Positions 34,301-49,300 of a DNA stretch of 64,000 bases are shown here, piece by piece; within the stretch, counting starts at the first letter, position 1; each line of letters opens with the position of its first letter. The notes beneath the pieces are model-generated. The model was not told where the DNA came from, did not search any database, and was given only the letters and a program-made list of their open reading frames with translations. The DNA is taken from the NCBI GenBank assembly GCA_020831485.1, contig JAFIGG010000003.1, forward strand, positions 1 through 64,000, read 5' to 3'. This DNA is from Opitutales bacterium. GTDB lineage: Bacteria; Verrucomicrobiota; Verrucomicrobiia; Opitutales; Oceanipulchritudinaceae. The position numbers and the translations under genes were made by a program.

Positions 34301-37300
34301 GAGTTTGGCTTCAGCCGTACGACCATCGGAGGCGAAACGACCCTGGTGGCCGTTGGCAACAATGTGTCGGCAAAGCTCAGTGCCGGAGGCGTTGCCGAAG
34401 TGACTGTGAGCGGAGCGAACTTTGGCTTCTACAGCAACAGCACGCAACTGGCCTTTGAGCTGACCCAGGAACTGCCCAACGGCGGCCTGACAGCGAGCAT
34501 CAATGGCCTTGGCAGCGTCTCCGCGGATGCGGTGACGGTCCAGTATACCAATGAGGACACGGAAGTGGCTGCGGGCTTTGACCTGGATGTGCTGGGACTG
34601 GAATACATCTTTACCGGTATCAACAAGAATACCATTGCCTTTGGGGTGGAAGGCTTCAGTGCCCAGGTGGCGGACTTTGTCAGCCTCAGCGGAGACTTTG
34701 GCTTTAAGCTGGAAGGCGATGAAATCATCGCCGTGGGTGACAATGTCAGCGCAAGCCTGGAAGCAGGCCCTGCCGTAGTGAGTGTGACCGGAGCAAAGTT
34801 TGGTCTGCTGGTGGACGAGTCCGGCAACCTGGTGTTTGGCCTGAAAGAGGGCGCCTTCCTCGCAGCCCTTGCGCCGCTGGCAAGTGTGGGCGCGGAACGG
34901 GTGAACGTTCGCTACGCCAGTGGCAGCTCGGTGGCCGCAGGCCGGACCCTGAGCGTGGGCAATATCAGCTACCAATTTGATGAAGCCATCGCCGACGGCG
35001 ATGCCTCCATCGCAGTGGAGGAACTCACAGCAAGCATAGCGGGAGTTGTCAGCCTTGAAGGCGACGGCTCCTTCAGCACCAACGCCCAGGGCGATATTAC
35101 CGCATCTTTTGATGGCAAGGTTGATGTTGCAGGCTTTTTCCAATTGGAAGGTGGTTTCGGCTTCACTTCATCCCAGATGGAAATTCCGGTGCTTCTCGGT
35201 GAGACAACTACAATGACCGAAGTGCAGATGCTCACCTTTGGTGCTTCGGATGCTGGTATTTTCCTCGGTATTAATGGCGGAACGGATGATGCCATTGGCT
35301 TTGAAGTCAGCGGTGTGGACTTTGCCCTCGCACTTGCAACTGACATTGAAGATGAGAACCGCATCTGGACAACCCTGACGACACAGGGCGGCTCCGCTGG
35401 ATTTGTGGGCCTTGACGGATTGACCATTTCTGTCAGCCAGGTGAACGCCTTGATCAATCTGGCCGCCGAAGATGGTAGCTTGGCCAACTACAGTGAAGAG
35501 CCTCTGAGCGTTCTTACTGGCGGTTCCAACTCGATGGACATCGAAGCGGATGCCAGTGCAGGAGAGTTTATTGGAGTGAGCGCCAATGTGGACATCAACC
35601 TCTTCGATTTCGTTTACCTCTCTGGCACGTTCGCTTTTGAAAAGTCCACCCGGGAGCTCAACCTCTCCGAAGGTGACCCGGTTACGGCCGATGTTTTAAC
35701 CATTGGTGGATCTGGTATTGAAGCGTTTGCCGGGGTGAATCGCGGTGAATCGAATGAAATTGGCTTGGAGCTCAGTGGTGTCAATTTTGCAGTTCTGCTT
35801 GCCACAGATACTACCAGTGAGCGCAGCTGGATCAGCTTCCAGGCCGATGTTGAAGGCTTGAGCTTTGACGCAGTGCCCGGCATTGGATTTGAGAGCGAAA
35901 GCGTCTCCGTCGAAATCAATGTGGCCGCTGACGACGACACCTATATCGATTACAGCGAGAACCCGTTTGCCGTAACCACAGGCCCTGACAGCAGCAAGAC
36001 CCTGTCGATGGACAGTGATTCCCTTAAGGTCAGCTTGATCGGTGCCGAGATTTCACTGTTTGGGCTGGTTACCATTGAGGGCAGTGTCAGCTTTGAACTT
36101 GCCTCGATGTCTGACGACGAGAGTAACATCGCCATCGTCGGCAGCAACCTGGCCTTCAACCTCGAAGCCGGTGGGGTTGACCTGCTGCGCTTCAGCGGAG
36201 GTGAGGGCGCTCTGCTCCTTACCCCGGATGGCCTCGTGGCCTCTTTGACCGGTAGTGTGGCCCTTCTGGATGGCGTTCCGGGAATTGGCCTCAGTGCAAC
36301 GGACTTCAATGTTGTCTTCAGCAACATTGAATCCGAAGTCGATGAGAGCTTCACGGTTGGAGGAGACTCTATATCACTCGTGGCACCGGCTGGTCCTTAC
36401 CTGCGCCTGGCGTCGCCAAGCGTGACCTTGGAATTTGCGGGTATCGAACTCGTCGGTGGTGTTGCTTTCCAAAAGATCGAAACCGACGACGGGGCTTTGG
36501 TTGTTGTCGAACTGGATGATATTTCCATCGACGCCTTTGCCGGTGAAGGCGTTGGCGATTCACCAATCGATATTTCCGGAGCCAGCGGTTTCCTCGCAAT
36601 TGTGCCCCAGAAGGGCATGGCTGGTTCTCTGACCTTTACAGCCTCGGTCGGATTTGGCGGCTTTGATGCGGGTGCTTCGGTCACAATCAATTTCAACAAT
36701 GCTGCAACCACAGTTGATGTGGAGGGCTTCTTCGGTCAGATCTTCATGCCAGCTTTTGGTCCGGGTGGCGCGACGGTCTGGATTGAAACTGAAATTGAAT
36801 TCAGTTTCCCAGGTTTGGAGATTTCCGGAACCTTCAGCTATGCGGACGGTACTTCCAATGGTGGCGCACTGATTGTCATCGGTTCGGAGATTGAAGCCTT
36901 TGTCGGGGATAATGTAAGCGGCAGTGGGATTGGACTACGTTTGACCAACGGTACTGCGGTGTTGATTGACAATGGAGGCGTGCTCACCGGTTTTATCACC
37001 GGGACAGTGACCTTCGAAGGTATCGATGACTTTGATGTAACCGCAACCATGACTCTCCGCTACAATGCGGCGACTACAGCTGTCAGCGATGAATTCGTGG
37101 TTGGCGGCAATACCATCACTCTGGATTTCGGTGAAGATGAAGTGGGTGACGGTGACGAAGAGCCCTTCCTGCAATTCATCGCAAGCAATATAGCGATCAA
37201 CATCGCCAACGTGATTGAACTCGGTGGCAATCTCTCCTTTACCCGTCAGGGCAGTGCCTTTATGGTCGGCGGTTCGAATGTCTATGCCTTTGTTGGCGAT

Positions 37301-40300
37301 GGACCCTACAAGGTAGACGGCTCTGTCAGTTCCGACGCTCTCGGATTGGCCGTCACCAACATCGGTTTTGCGATGATCGTCTTTACCGACGAAGATAACA
37401 GCTATGCCTTTGAAGGTGAGGGCTCGCCCGAAATCGTCGGCCTTGGGGAACTTTCCAGCTTCTCAGTGGATGCCTCGTTTGGCATCCGATTGAACCGCAC
37501 TGGTGCTGCCCTTGATGTGGAAGTTCCTGTTGGGACTGACACCCCGCGTCGATTGCAGTTCGAAGATGGCAGCGCGGACCCAACTTTGATGGGCAGCATC
37601 ACGATTGGCTTCGGTGACATATTTGAAGTCGGAGGCACGGCCACCGTCACCCCTGAATCCGATGGCACTCTTGTGTTCGATATCGAGACGGCGCAGCTGA
37701 AAATTTATGATGGTGACCAAGTCGCCTTCGGAATCAGTGGCCAGGCAGCGTTCCGGATCGATACCGTTGACGGCTTCAGCCTCGACAGCTTTGCAATTAC
37801 TGGCGTCACGGTCTACGACTCAACCCTTGATCTTGACCCGACCACGGCCTTGAGCGGAGGCAGCACCACGATGGGTGCCTTCTCCAGCATGGGGATGGGA
37901 ACCATGTCGGACAATGATGCCCCACGGATCCAATCCAGCAGCACTATTTCCCTGGGACCTTTGGAAATCGTAGCACCCTTTATCGAGCTGTCTGACTTCC
38001 GTTTTGATATGGAGCGTTTCGTTCCGATTATAACCATCGGAGTGGGTGCGGATGAGGCGAACCTTGCATTTGGCGATGGCGATATAGGCGCGTTCATAAC
38101 CGACCTTATTGTAAAGTTCGAACTCAGTGTCGGCTTTGACCTATCGGTTGGCTTTGAGGGTTTTGCTGTTGAGGCCGAGGAAATCGTTATCTCGCTAGGT
38201 ACCTTGTTAAGGGTTGAAGCAACCGGAGTCGTCTTTGACTTCACCACCACTGCCGCCGACAGCGACGAACTCCTGAGGGTGGAAACCGCTACAATTTCCA
38301 GCCCGATGATCAGTGAAACCACGACGGTTGATCTGAATCCTTCATCGAGCGGACGCCCTGGCCTGATAATTTACAATGACGGCTTTGAACTCGGCCGTGC
38401 CACATTGACCCTCGGTGCCAGTTTTGACCTCGGATTCCTTGAGATCTCCGGAATCACTTTCGGTGTCGAGGACTTCTCATGGCGCAGCGGTCAAGGTGTG
38501 ACTGCCGGTGGAATCATCCTGGGTGCTGCCAACGCAAACTTTGGTGTCGGACCATTCACAGCGGAGTTGGAAACGCTTGAGGCGACCTTTGTTTTGGATG
38601 ACAACGGCGGTCTGGAGAACTTCATCTTCAGCGTCGAGCGAATTGAAATCGGTTTTGGTGAGTTCCTCAAACTTTATGCGGAAGGCTTCGAGCTGAACAC
38701 TGGTGCCAGTGGACCGGATGAAGCCCTCGTTGCATTCAGTCGTCTCGGAGCACAAGTTGGAATTGGCAGCCTGAAAATCGGCGGATCCGCCTACAATTTC
38801 TACATCGATGGCGACCAGAACTTCCGCACCGGATCGCCAACCAATCCAGGGGCGAATTTCGCCATCAGCCTTGACTTCAGCGGCGATGGCAGCGCATTCG
38901 CCTGGCCGGACTTCCTCCCGATCCGCATAACCAAGATTGGTTTGGTATTTAATAATTTCGAAGCCGATCCTTCCGACTTCAATATTGTTCTGAGCGCATC
39001 GGTCAGCAGCATCGCAGGGGTCGAAGCACTGTCTATCACTGGCGGTATCGAAGACATTGTCATTGCTCCGCGCCTCCTCTTGGAGGGCAAGTTTCCGATA
39101 ATCGGAATTGGTGCCCTGGGCGTTTCGGTATCGGGAGCCATGTTTGGAGGCGAAATCAATGCTGGCCTGATCGGTGGAATCATCCGCATGGGTCAGGACT
39201 CCAATGGCAATTTCTTCCAGATTGAGGGAATTGATACCACGACACCGGTTGTCGATCGGGTCCTGTTCTTCGGACTGGAAGGTGGCTTTGCGATTGGCAG
39301 TGGCAGTGGCGGAGGACTGAAGATCAGGTTTGCACTCAGTGAGCTTGGTCCTCTGGGCGTCCAGATTACCGGAAATGTGCCCGGCGGTATTATGCTCGAG
39401 CCCAACACCGGTTTGGCGATCAACAATCTGACCGCTGGCGTGGAGTTTTTCAAAACCCTGCCGAGTATCAGCGATCCCTTTGAATTGCGCCGTCCGGAAT
39501 TCTCGGTCACCGGATCTGCCGATGCGGGCGATTGGCTCTCAAGCGTTCAGAAGCAAGTTGTGGATCAATACAATGCCATCCAGGCGAACCCTGCGCTGGG
39601 TGGATTTGGCGCTGCTTTCACGGCTCCAATGCTGATTAAAGGGTCTGCACAGGTTTACACGATGTATGCCTCACAGTTTGTGTTCAATGGTCAGGTTGAT
39701 ATCATCATGGCAACCGATGGTAAAATCCTGGTTGCCGGGCAGTTGAACTTTATTGGTGGCATGATCAGTACCAGCGCAAAGATGTATGCCGACCTTTCTC
39801 AAATTGCGCAGGGAGCGGCAGGTGTCTACTTCCTTGCAGATCTGCCGGATCAAGTCAGTATGTTCTCGCTCTATGGTTCACTTGAAATGGGTTTCCGGGA
39901 CTCCGAAGGACGGGAGATTTCAGTGCCAACGTTCTCCAATCCTGGTGGTCCGATACAATTGAATCCTACTGCGACCATCCAGCTGCCAAGTGCCAGCGGT
40001 GGTTCCAATGTGGGAGTGCTCAATGCGAACCTGAGTAACGGCAAACGGTTTATCGATGTGCAATACACTCCAGGCCTTGGGCAGACACTCGATTATGCAA
40101 GTATCCTTGATGCTGGCCAGGAGTTCCAAGCCCGACTACTTTCGGCTGACGGGTCGGTGGTAAACCTGACGCTTAACGGAACGCCAAGAGCCTACGAAGT
40201 ACAGGTGATTGACGGGGTGATGGTTGAGACCGAAATAACCGCATCCACGCAGGAAGAGCTGATCACCAAGCTTGAGGGATTGGGTGTCACCCAGTTCCGT

Positions 40301-43300
40301 TACGAAATTACGAACAGTAGCTTTGAATGGGTGCCCGGTGAACTTGAAGTTACATTTATTGATGGATCCTGGAGTACCACCAATACGGAAACCGGAGCTA
40401 CGGTAATGGGTGAAGAGTCCGTTGTGACGGCAACCATTGAAGGTGCAACTGCAAGGCTTTTGAATCCCTTGGCTGACAGCGGAACCGCCTTGGTGGAACT
40501 TAACCGACAGGGCTATATCGACGTGGCCTTCCGGGCTTCCCGAACTTCGGGGGCCAGCCTGTCTCTGAGTTCGGCACCGACGATTCTACTGAGCGGAACG
40601 GGTATGGGGACGATAGAGCTCTCGGAGAATGCTGAGTTGTTTACCGGTAGCGATGGATCGCAAATAGTTCGCTACTTCCTCGACGGAGAATTTGGAATAG
40701 GGGAGGTCAGTCTAACGATCGCTGCCGATAGTTTTGCGGATTCCGCAGGCGTCAGCAATCGGGAGCAGGTGCTTACATTCTTCGTTGAGGGCAGTACTGC
40801 GACCCTTGAATCCGTCAGCAATGGTGGCGTGATTGGCGTCAATGAGTGGGCGGACCAAGGCTATCTGGACTTGGTTTTCACACCCTCCTCGTCCAGGACA
40901 AGCATCGATTCGAGTACAGTAACTACGGATACAATTACGATCCAGCTTTCCAATGGCGATTTCCTTGATGTCGATAGCGTTACTTTGCTGGACGGCCGCG
41001 ACGATGTATTCCGCTTTACCTTTGACGGTGACCTGACGCCTGGCCTTGTAACGGTCACGCTTCTGGCAAACAGTTTTACCGACACCAACGGTGTCACGAA
41101 CCGTGAGCGCACGCTTACCTTCAATCTCGCTCAGCCGACCGCGGAAGCTCAAAATATCCAACACACCGGTAGCTTTAATGAGGATGACATCAATGACTTT
41201 GGCCTCGAAGACGGTGAGTTCTCCGGCTACATCGACATTGAACTGAATCCATTCAGTAACGGAAGTTATGCCGTAGACGCTTCAAGCGTTACGACATCGA
41301 GCTTGAATGTGCAGGTTCGTCGGATCGCACTCCAATCTGTCGGTGTGGTCAACATGGATTTCGATACCAACACGATCACCCTTGGCGAACACGGATACAG
41401 CAATGGAACCGAGCTGCGTTTGACTGCTGTTCCGGGAGCTGCTGTCCCGACTGGCTTGCAGGCGGGTGCATTCTATACCGTTCAGGTGGTCAATGCTGAC
41501 GAGTTCCGTCTCTTGAAGGATGGCGAACTGGTTGAGTTTGGCAGCGTCAGCGGGAATGGTGCCTATATCCTTGAGGAGACCATTGACACCGCCCCGGATT
41601 GGGCCGTCACTTCGGTTGAGCACTTGGGTGGTAACCTGTTCCGCTTCCACCTGGATTCGAGCTACAGTCTGAATCTAGGTTCCGAGGCAGAAGTCTGGAG
41701 TGTCAGCTATGTGATGGAAGAGGGTGCCTGGACCGACAATGCGGGCAATGAATCTGCCTTCTTTATCACCACCAGTTATGTTCGTAAGCCTGCCACAGCT
41801 TTCTTCATTCGCCTTGCGGGTGGCTTCCAGTTTGATGGAGCAGGCCTAACCGGTGAACCCATCCTTGAGATTCGCGGGGAAGTCGATTTCGAAGCTGTTC
41901 GCCAACTGGACGATGCCGGCAACCTTATCGGTGCCCGATTCCAACTGTCCTTCAACGGTACCTTCCGGGTCATCGCCCTTGGCAATTTGGGATCTGTGGC
42001 CGGATTGTTTGTGCTGGATGTAAGCACGGACCTTTCAGACGCCGTCTCTCTAGGCGAATTCCTTGGTGATCTGGGACTCCCCGGAGTTAGCGATGACAGC
42101 TTCCCTGGGAATATTCCAATGCCGAAATTCTGGGGTGTCATGGCCCTGCAGACCAACCTTGATTTCCTCAAGAACATTGGCATTACCCTTGAGCTCGCGG
42201 GCACTTTCCAAGTCAATACCACCCGTACAGAAAAGACAGAGACCATCCGTCTGGAAGGTGTCGCCGGTGATATTCTGGAACTCAATAATGGCCAGTTGGC
42301 TGAAATCAATTTCGATAGCGCAATTACCAACCAACTGGATGCTGAATCAAGTATTCTGGATACTTCGGGTGCTGCTCTGCCAACACCGATTATCAACCTG
42401 TTGACCGATGCTGGCGTAAATCTGAACGGGGTCGATATCGCCATTCGCAAGGTGATCATTGACACCATGTGGCGGATTGAGCTGCGCCGGGAAGGAGATC
42501 TGGTAGGACAGTACTTTGTCGAGAAGGTTGACCGCACAGATATCGACAACCCGACGGCTGCGAGGGATATCAAGCTGGCAGTTCGCGGCGATGAGCAGAC
42601 CTTTACCCTGACGGAAAAGACCCTTTTGATCGCGGGCTACGCCCTTGCTGAGTTCGAATTCCTGGGGACCCAGTTGTTCTATGCCTCGGGAGCATTCTCG
42701 ACGGTCATCAGTACCACCAGCCAGGAGTTCCTTATTGACGGTGTTCTGGTTATCGGTCCGCCAGGCACGGAGCTTCTTGAGGTGCGTGGTCGAGCGCTGT
42801 TTGTTTCGCGTCCGTCAGAGATAGGAGGCATCCCGATACCTGGTTTTGCCGGTATGCTCCAAATGCAGGCCAACCTCGATTTGCCGGGGCTGAATATCTC
42901 GGGCAGTATCAATGCGGGCTTTAATACCTTCCGAGAGGATGTCGTCGTTGAAGTTCCAACTTTCATTCGGGATGTGGTCGGTGAGGATCAGATTATCATA
43001 CCGGGCGGGCCCATCCTCCTCGATGGAACTCAGGCGCCGGATCAGGTATACCTGTTCATTGATGTTCAGGGATCGGCCAACCTCCTGGACTTGTTGACTT
43101 TCGAGGGTCGATTCTATCTGCGTATCGACGAATCCGGTCTGGAAATGCAGCTCGAAGCGGAACTCGACTTCTTCCTTGGCAAGGCCGCAGCTGCGGGCAC
43201 CTTGCGAATCGATAACCAAGGCATCGTCGGCTCTTTGGAGTTGGGTGTTTCCGCAGGCTTGGGTCCACCCGGACTGTTCTCCATTACCGGTCAGTTCATG

Positions 43301-46300
43301 CTGCAGGTGAATACGACGAATTCTGCTCAGGAGGTACTGTCGCTTGACATTGCTGAAGACGGCACGGTTCGGGGTATTACGACTACCACCGTCGAGGCCA
43401 CAACGTTGCGTATGGTAGTTGGCGGACAACTGATTATTGGAGGGATCGTTGAATTCCGCGGACGTCTCGACCTTACAATTAATGAGGACGGAATAGACGC
43501 CTACATGTATATGCTTCTGGACATCACCATCACCGAATTTGAGGTGGAGGGCGCGTTCTCGATACTGAACACCAGTGATGGTGTGGTGCTGGCGATGGGG
43601 ATTCGAATTTCTCGGGAGATCGACCTTGGGCCCGTGGCGCAGATGAGCGGAGAGGGGGTAGTCCAAATCAACACCGGTAATACCGTATATGAGCGTGGAG
43701 GGATCAGAGTCGATCCGAATACACTTTTCGCAGTCAGTATTGAGGGTGATCTGGACTTGCTTGGTGGATTGATAACCCTGGACGGTTCTTTGGGGCTGAC
43801 CATTACGACCAGTGGTGTGCAACTTGCATTTAACGGTGTCCTGATCATGCCTCTGATCAGCGCTGGTGCATCGGGCAGTCTTGCAATCACAGATGAGGGC
43901 CTTTTTGGTAGTTTGGAAGTAGCTGTCGGGTTTGGCTTCACCGGCTTCAGCTTCTCGGGAGAAGCTAGACTGCTGTTGAATACAACCGGTTCTTCGCAGA
44001 TTGTCGAAGTGCTGGATATAAATGCTGAAAACGGGAATGTGCGGGGCATAAAGAATGAGGCTCTGGCAGCCAACAGCTTCTACATGATGATTGGCGGACA
44101 GCTGAGCATCGCTGGCTTCATCAATCTGAACGGACGCTTTGAGATCCGCGCCGACGGCAACGGTCTAAAGATCGAGATGGATGCTTCCTTTACCCTTGGC
44201 GGGTTCGGGCGTCTGCAAGCACGCGGAGGCGCGATGATCACATCCTCCGGAAACTTGGTGATCGTGATCGACATCAACTCCCGAATCGCACTCGGACCAT
44301 TGACGATTGAGGGAACCTTCACCCTCATGGTGAATACGGGCAGCGCGTCTCAGACCGTCGCTGGTCGGAATGTAGCGGGCAACAGTTTCATGGTCCGCGT
44401 TTCGGCCGAAGTCGCTTTACTCCTCTTCAAAGGTCAGGGTGACCTGACGATCAGTATTATTGGAGGCGTGTTCGAAGCTCGCATCAATCAGCTCTCGATC
44501 AATTTCTTCAATATCATAAGTGTCAGCGTCAATGGCTTCTTCCGATCCGACGGATCCTTCGCAATCAATGGGCGCGCAGATTTCACTATTCCTATGGGGC
44601 CCTTCCAATTGTTTGGCGGAGTTGAGGTGGCCTTCACCAACGAGAGCTTTGCAGCAGACATTTTTGGAGGCATCCGCTTCTCAATCAACCTTGGTCTCTT
44701 CAAGATCCGCTTCAACATTGCGAGCATTTCCGCCGGATTGACTGTTACGCTGACATCGGCGGAGGGTCGCATTACCATCAAGGTCGGACCGCTGACCATG
44801 CGGGGATCTGTTGCCTGGAGTTGGGGTCCTCCACCTGTGCTTGCGACGAAGGTGGGAGATACGCTTTACCTTAATACCGGTCCACGGGCTGGGCAACGTG
44901 GCAGTCTCTATAAGGACATCGTTGACGAAACCTATGGGATTACCATGCGCGACGGCAAAATGGTTGTGGGTGGACTCGGGTTCGAGCAGTCTTTCACTGG
45001 CATTAACCGCATCGTAGGCGATTTGGGTGATGGTGAGAACTTCCTGTTCATTGATGACTCTGTTACGGCGGATGCTCACATCAAAGGCGGCACTGGTGAC
45101 AGCACTATTGTTTATGCAGGCAGTGGGTCCGTCTTCCTGGAAGGAATAAGCGGCAATAACATTATGTACGCCGGCACTGGTGGCGGGGTCATTCATGGTG
45201 GTACCGGTGATGACGTGATCTATGGTGCAGAAGGCAACACCACAATCCACGGCAATGCCGGCAATAACATCATCTACGGAGAAGCCGGGAACAACAAGAT
45301 CTACGGCGGAACGGGCCGCGACATAATTTACGGTGGAACCGGCAATGACCAGATCTGGGCGCAGGCCGGCAACAATGTCATCTATGGCACTGCTGGTGAC
45401 AATTTCATCTACGGTGGAACGGGCGTTGATGAAATTCATGGCGGCACCGGCAATGACTTCATCGAGGTTTATACAGGCGACAACATTATTTACGGAACTG
45501 CCGGGAACAATACCATCATTGGTGGTACTGGCAACGACCGCATCACCGGCGGCACCGGTCACGACACCATTTACGGAACCTCCGGTGACAACTGGATCCG
45601 GGGTGGCGCTGGCAACAACACGATCACTGGTGGCACCGGCAACGATGTAATCTACGGTAGCTTTGGCAGCTTCGACAGCATCCAGACGACTTCTGGCTCC
45701 GGTGCGGGTAACAACACGATCTATGGCAACGCCGGTAACAACATAATTTTTGGCGGCGCTGGCAGTGACACGATCACCGGTGGTTCCGGCAACGATATCA
45801 TTTTCGGCGACTTTGGATCTGTCAGCGGCAACACCGCCACTGCAACCGGATCAAACGGTGGCAATGACACCATCACAGCCGGTGGTGGAAATAACCTGAT
45901 CTTCGGCGGCGCCGGGAACGACAGCATCACTGCAAATACCAGCCAGCACAACGTCATCGTCGGTGGGACCGGAGTTGCGAACCTGACCACGAACTGGATG
46001 AATGGCGGACTAGTCAGCTCCGTCAGCAGCAATCCGACGGGCGGCGGCAACGACACAATCAAGGTTTCTGACGGAAATAACTTTATTATAGGTGGTAGTG
46101 GCAACGACCACATTACTGGCGGCATCCGCATCGACTACATCTTCGGGGACCATGCCCAGTTGACCCTGAACCAGGCTCAGGGAACACTCACCAGCTTTAC
46201 CACGACCCACCGGACCGTCGGTGGTGACAATACGATCTTTGGAACGGCCGGAAACAACCTCATCCTCGGTGGTCCTGGGGCGGACACCATTCATGCCGGT

Positions 46301-49300
46301 ACCGGCAACGATGTGATCTTTGGTGACCACGGCGACGCAACCCTCGTCAATGGTGTTGTCACCCGCGCAAATACCATTGAAACCGGAATTGGTGGCAATG
46401 ACCGGATATACGGCAACAGCGGCAACGACATTATCTTTGGTGGACCTGGCAACGATGTCATTTCGGCCCTGCCACAAAGCGGCTCAGGACCGAGCGGCAA
46501 CAATGTTATCTTCGGCGACCACGGGGTGGCTGTGTTGGCCGATGGATCCACGGATGAATGGGATGCCTGGACAACTGACCCAGGCACCGGTGGCAATGAT
46601 ACCATCAGCGGCGGCACTGGCGTTGACATCATCTTCGGCGGTTTTGGCAACGACACGATCAACGGTGGTTCGGGCAGAGACTATATCATCGGCAACTCCG
46701 GACGCATTGAGCGCGATCAGCCGGGCGACATTATTCTAATGGAGTCCACGGACACCGCTCTTGGTGGCAACAACACCATCACCGCAGGCAGTGGCAACAA
46801 TTCCATCATTGGCGGTGGCGGCGTGAACACCATTACCGGTGGGTCAGGCAACGACACTATTATTGGCGACAACGGTCGAATCGGCATCCGTGATGGTGTT
46901 TACAGCGTGCAGTCGATCGCTCCGCAACACGGTGGCAATGATACCATTACTACCGGAGGCGGACAGAATATCGTCATTGCCGGTTCCGGGAATGACAATG
47001 TCACAGCCGGCAACAATTTCAGCTTGATCCTTCTGGACAACGGAACCGTGTTCCGGGATGCGAATCTTGTTCCCTACCGGGCCACCAGCCTGACCAGTGA
47101 TACCAACGCTGGCAACGATACCGCACATGGCGGCAGTGGACGTTCCATCATCATTGGTGGCGGCGGCAATGACACTATCAACGCAGGCCAGGGCAACAAT
47201 GTGGTCTTTGGTGACAACGCGGACATCCAACTTTCCGGCTCCTCACTGGTGCTGCTTTCCGTCGACACCAGCCGCGGCGGGACGAACACCCTGACCGGTG
47301 GCAGCGGCAACGACATCCTCGTGGGTGGTGCAGACAAAGACACCATCACTGTCCCGGCAGGGCGCAATGTCATCTTCGGCGATCACGCCCGGATCGAATT
47401 GACGGCTAGCTCTCTGTTTGATGTGAATCCAATCCTGCAATCTGCTGCCTCTTTGGCACCTCAACACGGTGGTGACGACACCATCACCGGCGGCAGCGGT
47501 CAGGACATTATCTTCGGCGGGACGGGTACAGACAACATTCGCGGCAATGCCGGTGATGACATAATATTCGGCAATCAGGGTCGTGTTCAGTTCTCCAATG
47601 GCACGGTAACCGGAATGGTTTCCGGGGAAGTCTACAGCGATGGCAACTATGTTCGCTCAACTACCTGGGGTGGCGACAATACCATTACCGCAAATTCCGG
47701 CGACAACGTCGTGTTTGGCGGTGAAGGCGATGACAAGATAACCACAGGTGCCGGAGACGACATCATCTTTGGCGATCATGGTGTCGTTGGCCGCGGCTTT
47801 GCCTGGGGCGGTTATACGAATTTCTACGATGTCAAGAGTATCTATGACGACCATCACGGCAATGATACGATCGTCTCAGGCGATGGCACCGACCTTGTAA
47901 TCGGTGGCGGTGGCGACGACAAGATAACCGGTGGCCGCGACAACGATTTCATCATTGGTGACCATGGCCGCTTCCACCGCGATTCCGGAAGAGTTGTCCT
48001 GGTCATGGAATCCAAAACCAACGATATCCATGGCGGTGACGATGACATCAATACCGGGCCGAGTGGACGCAATTATGTGATCGGTGGAGTCGGCGACGAC
48101 GTGATCCGCGGTGGTGCAGATCCAAATGTTCTGTTTGGCGACAATGCAGTCATTGTCTTCCAGATCAATCAAACCAGAACATTCAATCTCTGGGCACCCA
48201 TTCCGCTGACTGGTGATACCGACATGAGCCGTCAGGCCCGTGAGCTGACGCCCTCCCGTTCCCAGGATATGTGGTCCACCGATCCGTCCATGGGTGGTGA
48301 GGACAGAATTTACGGCGGTCGCTCCAACGACATCATTGTCGGCGGTTCGATGCACGATTTCAACAGCCCGAACACCCAGGATCGGGGCAATATTCTTCAA
48401 GGTAATCGTGGCAACGACATCATTGTCGGAACCAACGCCTACATCCAGCGCAACACTGGAAAGACTGTGCTGCGCATCGAAACGATCTATCCACAGTGGG
48501 GTAGCAATGACCGGATTAATGTGGCTGAAGGTCACCAGCCGGAAGCAAGCCGCGGCAGCAACATTATGATCGGTGGTACCGGGGATGACATCATCCACGG
48601 TGGATGGGAGAATCAGCCGCAGACCATCATCGGTGACAACGCTGTTGTGGTTCGTGCCGATGGAACCGCCAGCGCTAATGATATCTGGACCCAGCATCCG
48701 CAATGGGGTGGCTCGGATATTCTTATCGGTGGCCCGGCCAACGACATTATTATCGGTGGTAGCGGTGGTAACGATGACATCAGTGTGCCGAATCGCCTGG
48801 GCGTTTACGATTTCAAGCAAGGTGTGATGACCGCCGTTGTCCAGTCGCATGGATTGATTGCAGGTCAGGTTGCCTATTTTGACTTCACCTCCGGTTCGGC
48901 CAACGACGGCCTTTACGAGGTCAAAGCGGTGAACGGTAACCAGTTGACTTTGATCGTTCCGAACTGGGTTGGAATGGACCTGGCTGTTTTGCCGGAATCA
49001 GACACCGACGGTAATGTCATTCTCCGCCGTGGCGGCGATGTGATCAGCGGTGGCCGCGGCGATGACCACCTTATGGGTGACGGGGCCTACATTGAGCGCG
49101 ATTCCAATGACCGCATCCTCCGCATACGCTCTCAGGATCCTGAGTTTGGTGGCAACGATCTGATCGATCTGTTCGGCAACATGGGCAACGATGTGATTAT
49201 CGGCGGCCATGGTAACGACATTATCGAAGGCGGCACCATGGACGATGGCCGCGACCTGATCTTTGGTGGCTGGGCACTGATTGATTACACTTCCTTCCGC

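Noticed and set aside
22457-35112. Duplication as a pure assembly artefact
   Set aside because: Each copy has different, in-frame and well-formed sequence on both sides. An artefact cannot be fully excluded without long reads, but the unique 1,432-bp spacer and distinct outer flanks argue for a real repeat.
26570-35143. Paired minus-strand frames, same product in both long repeats
   Set aside because: The apparent conservation is only the DNA identity of the two 5,612-bp blocks. The plus strand is the coding strand.
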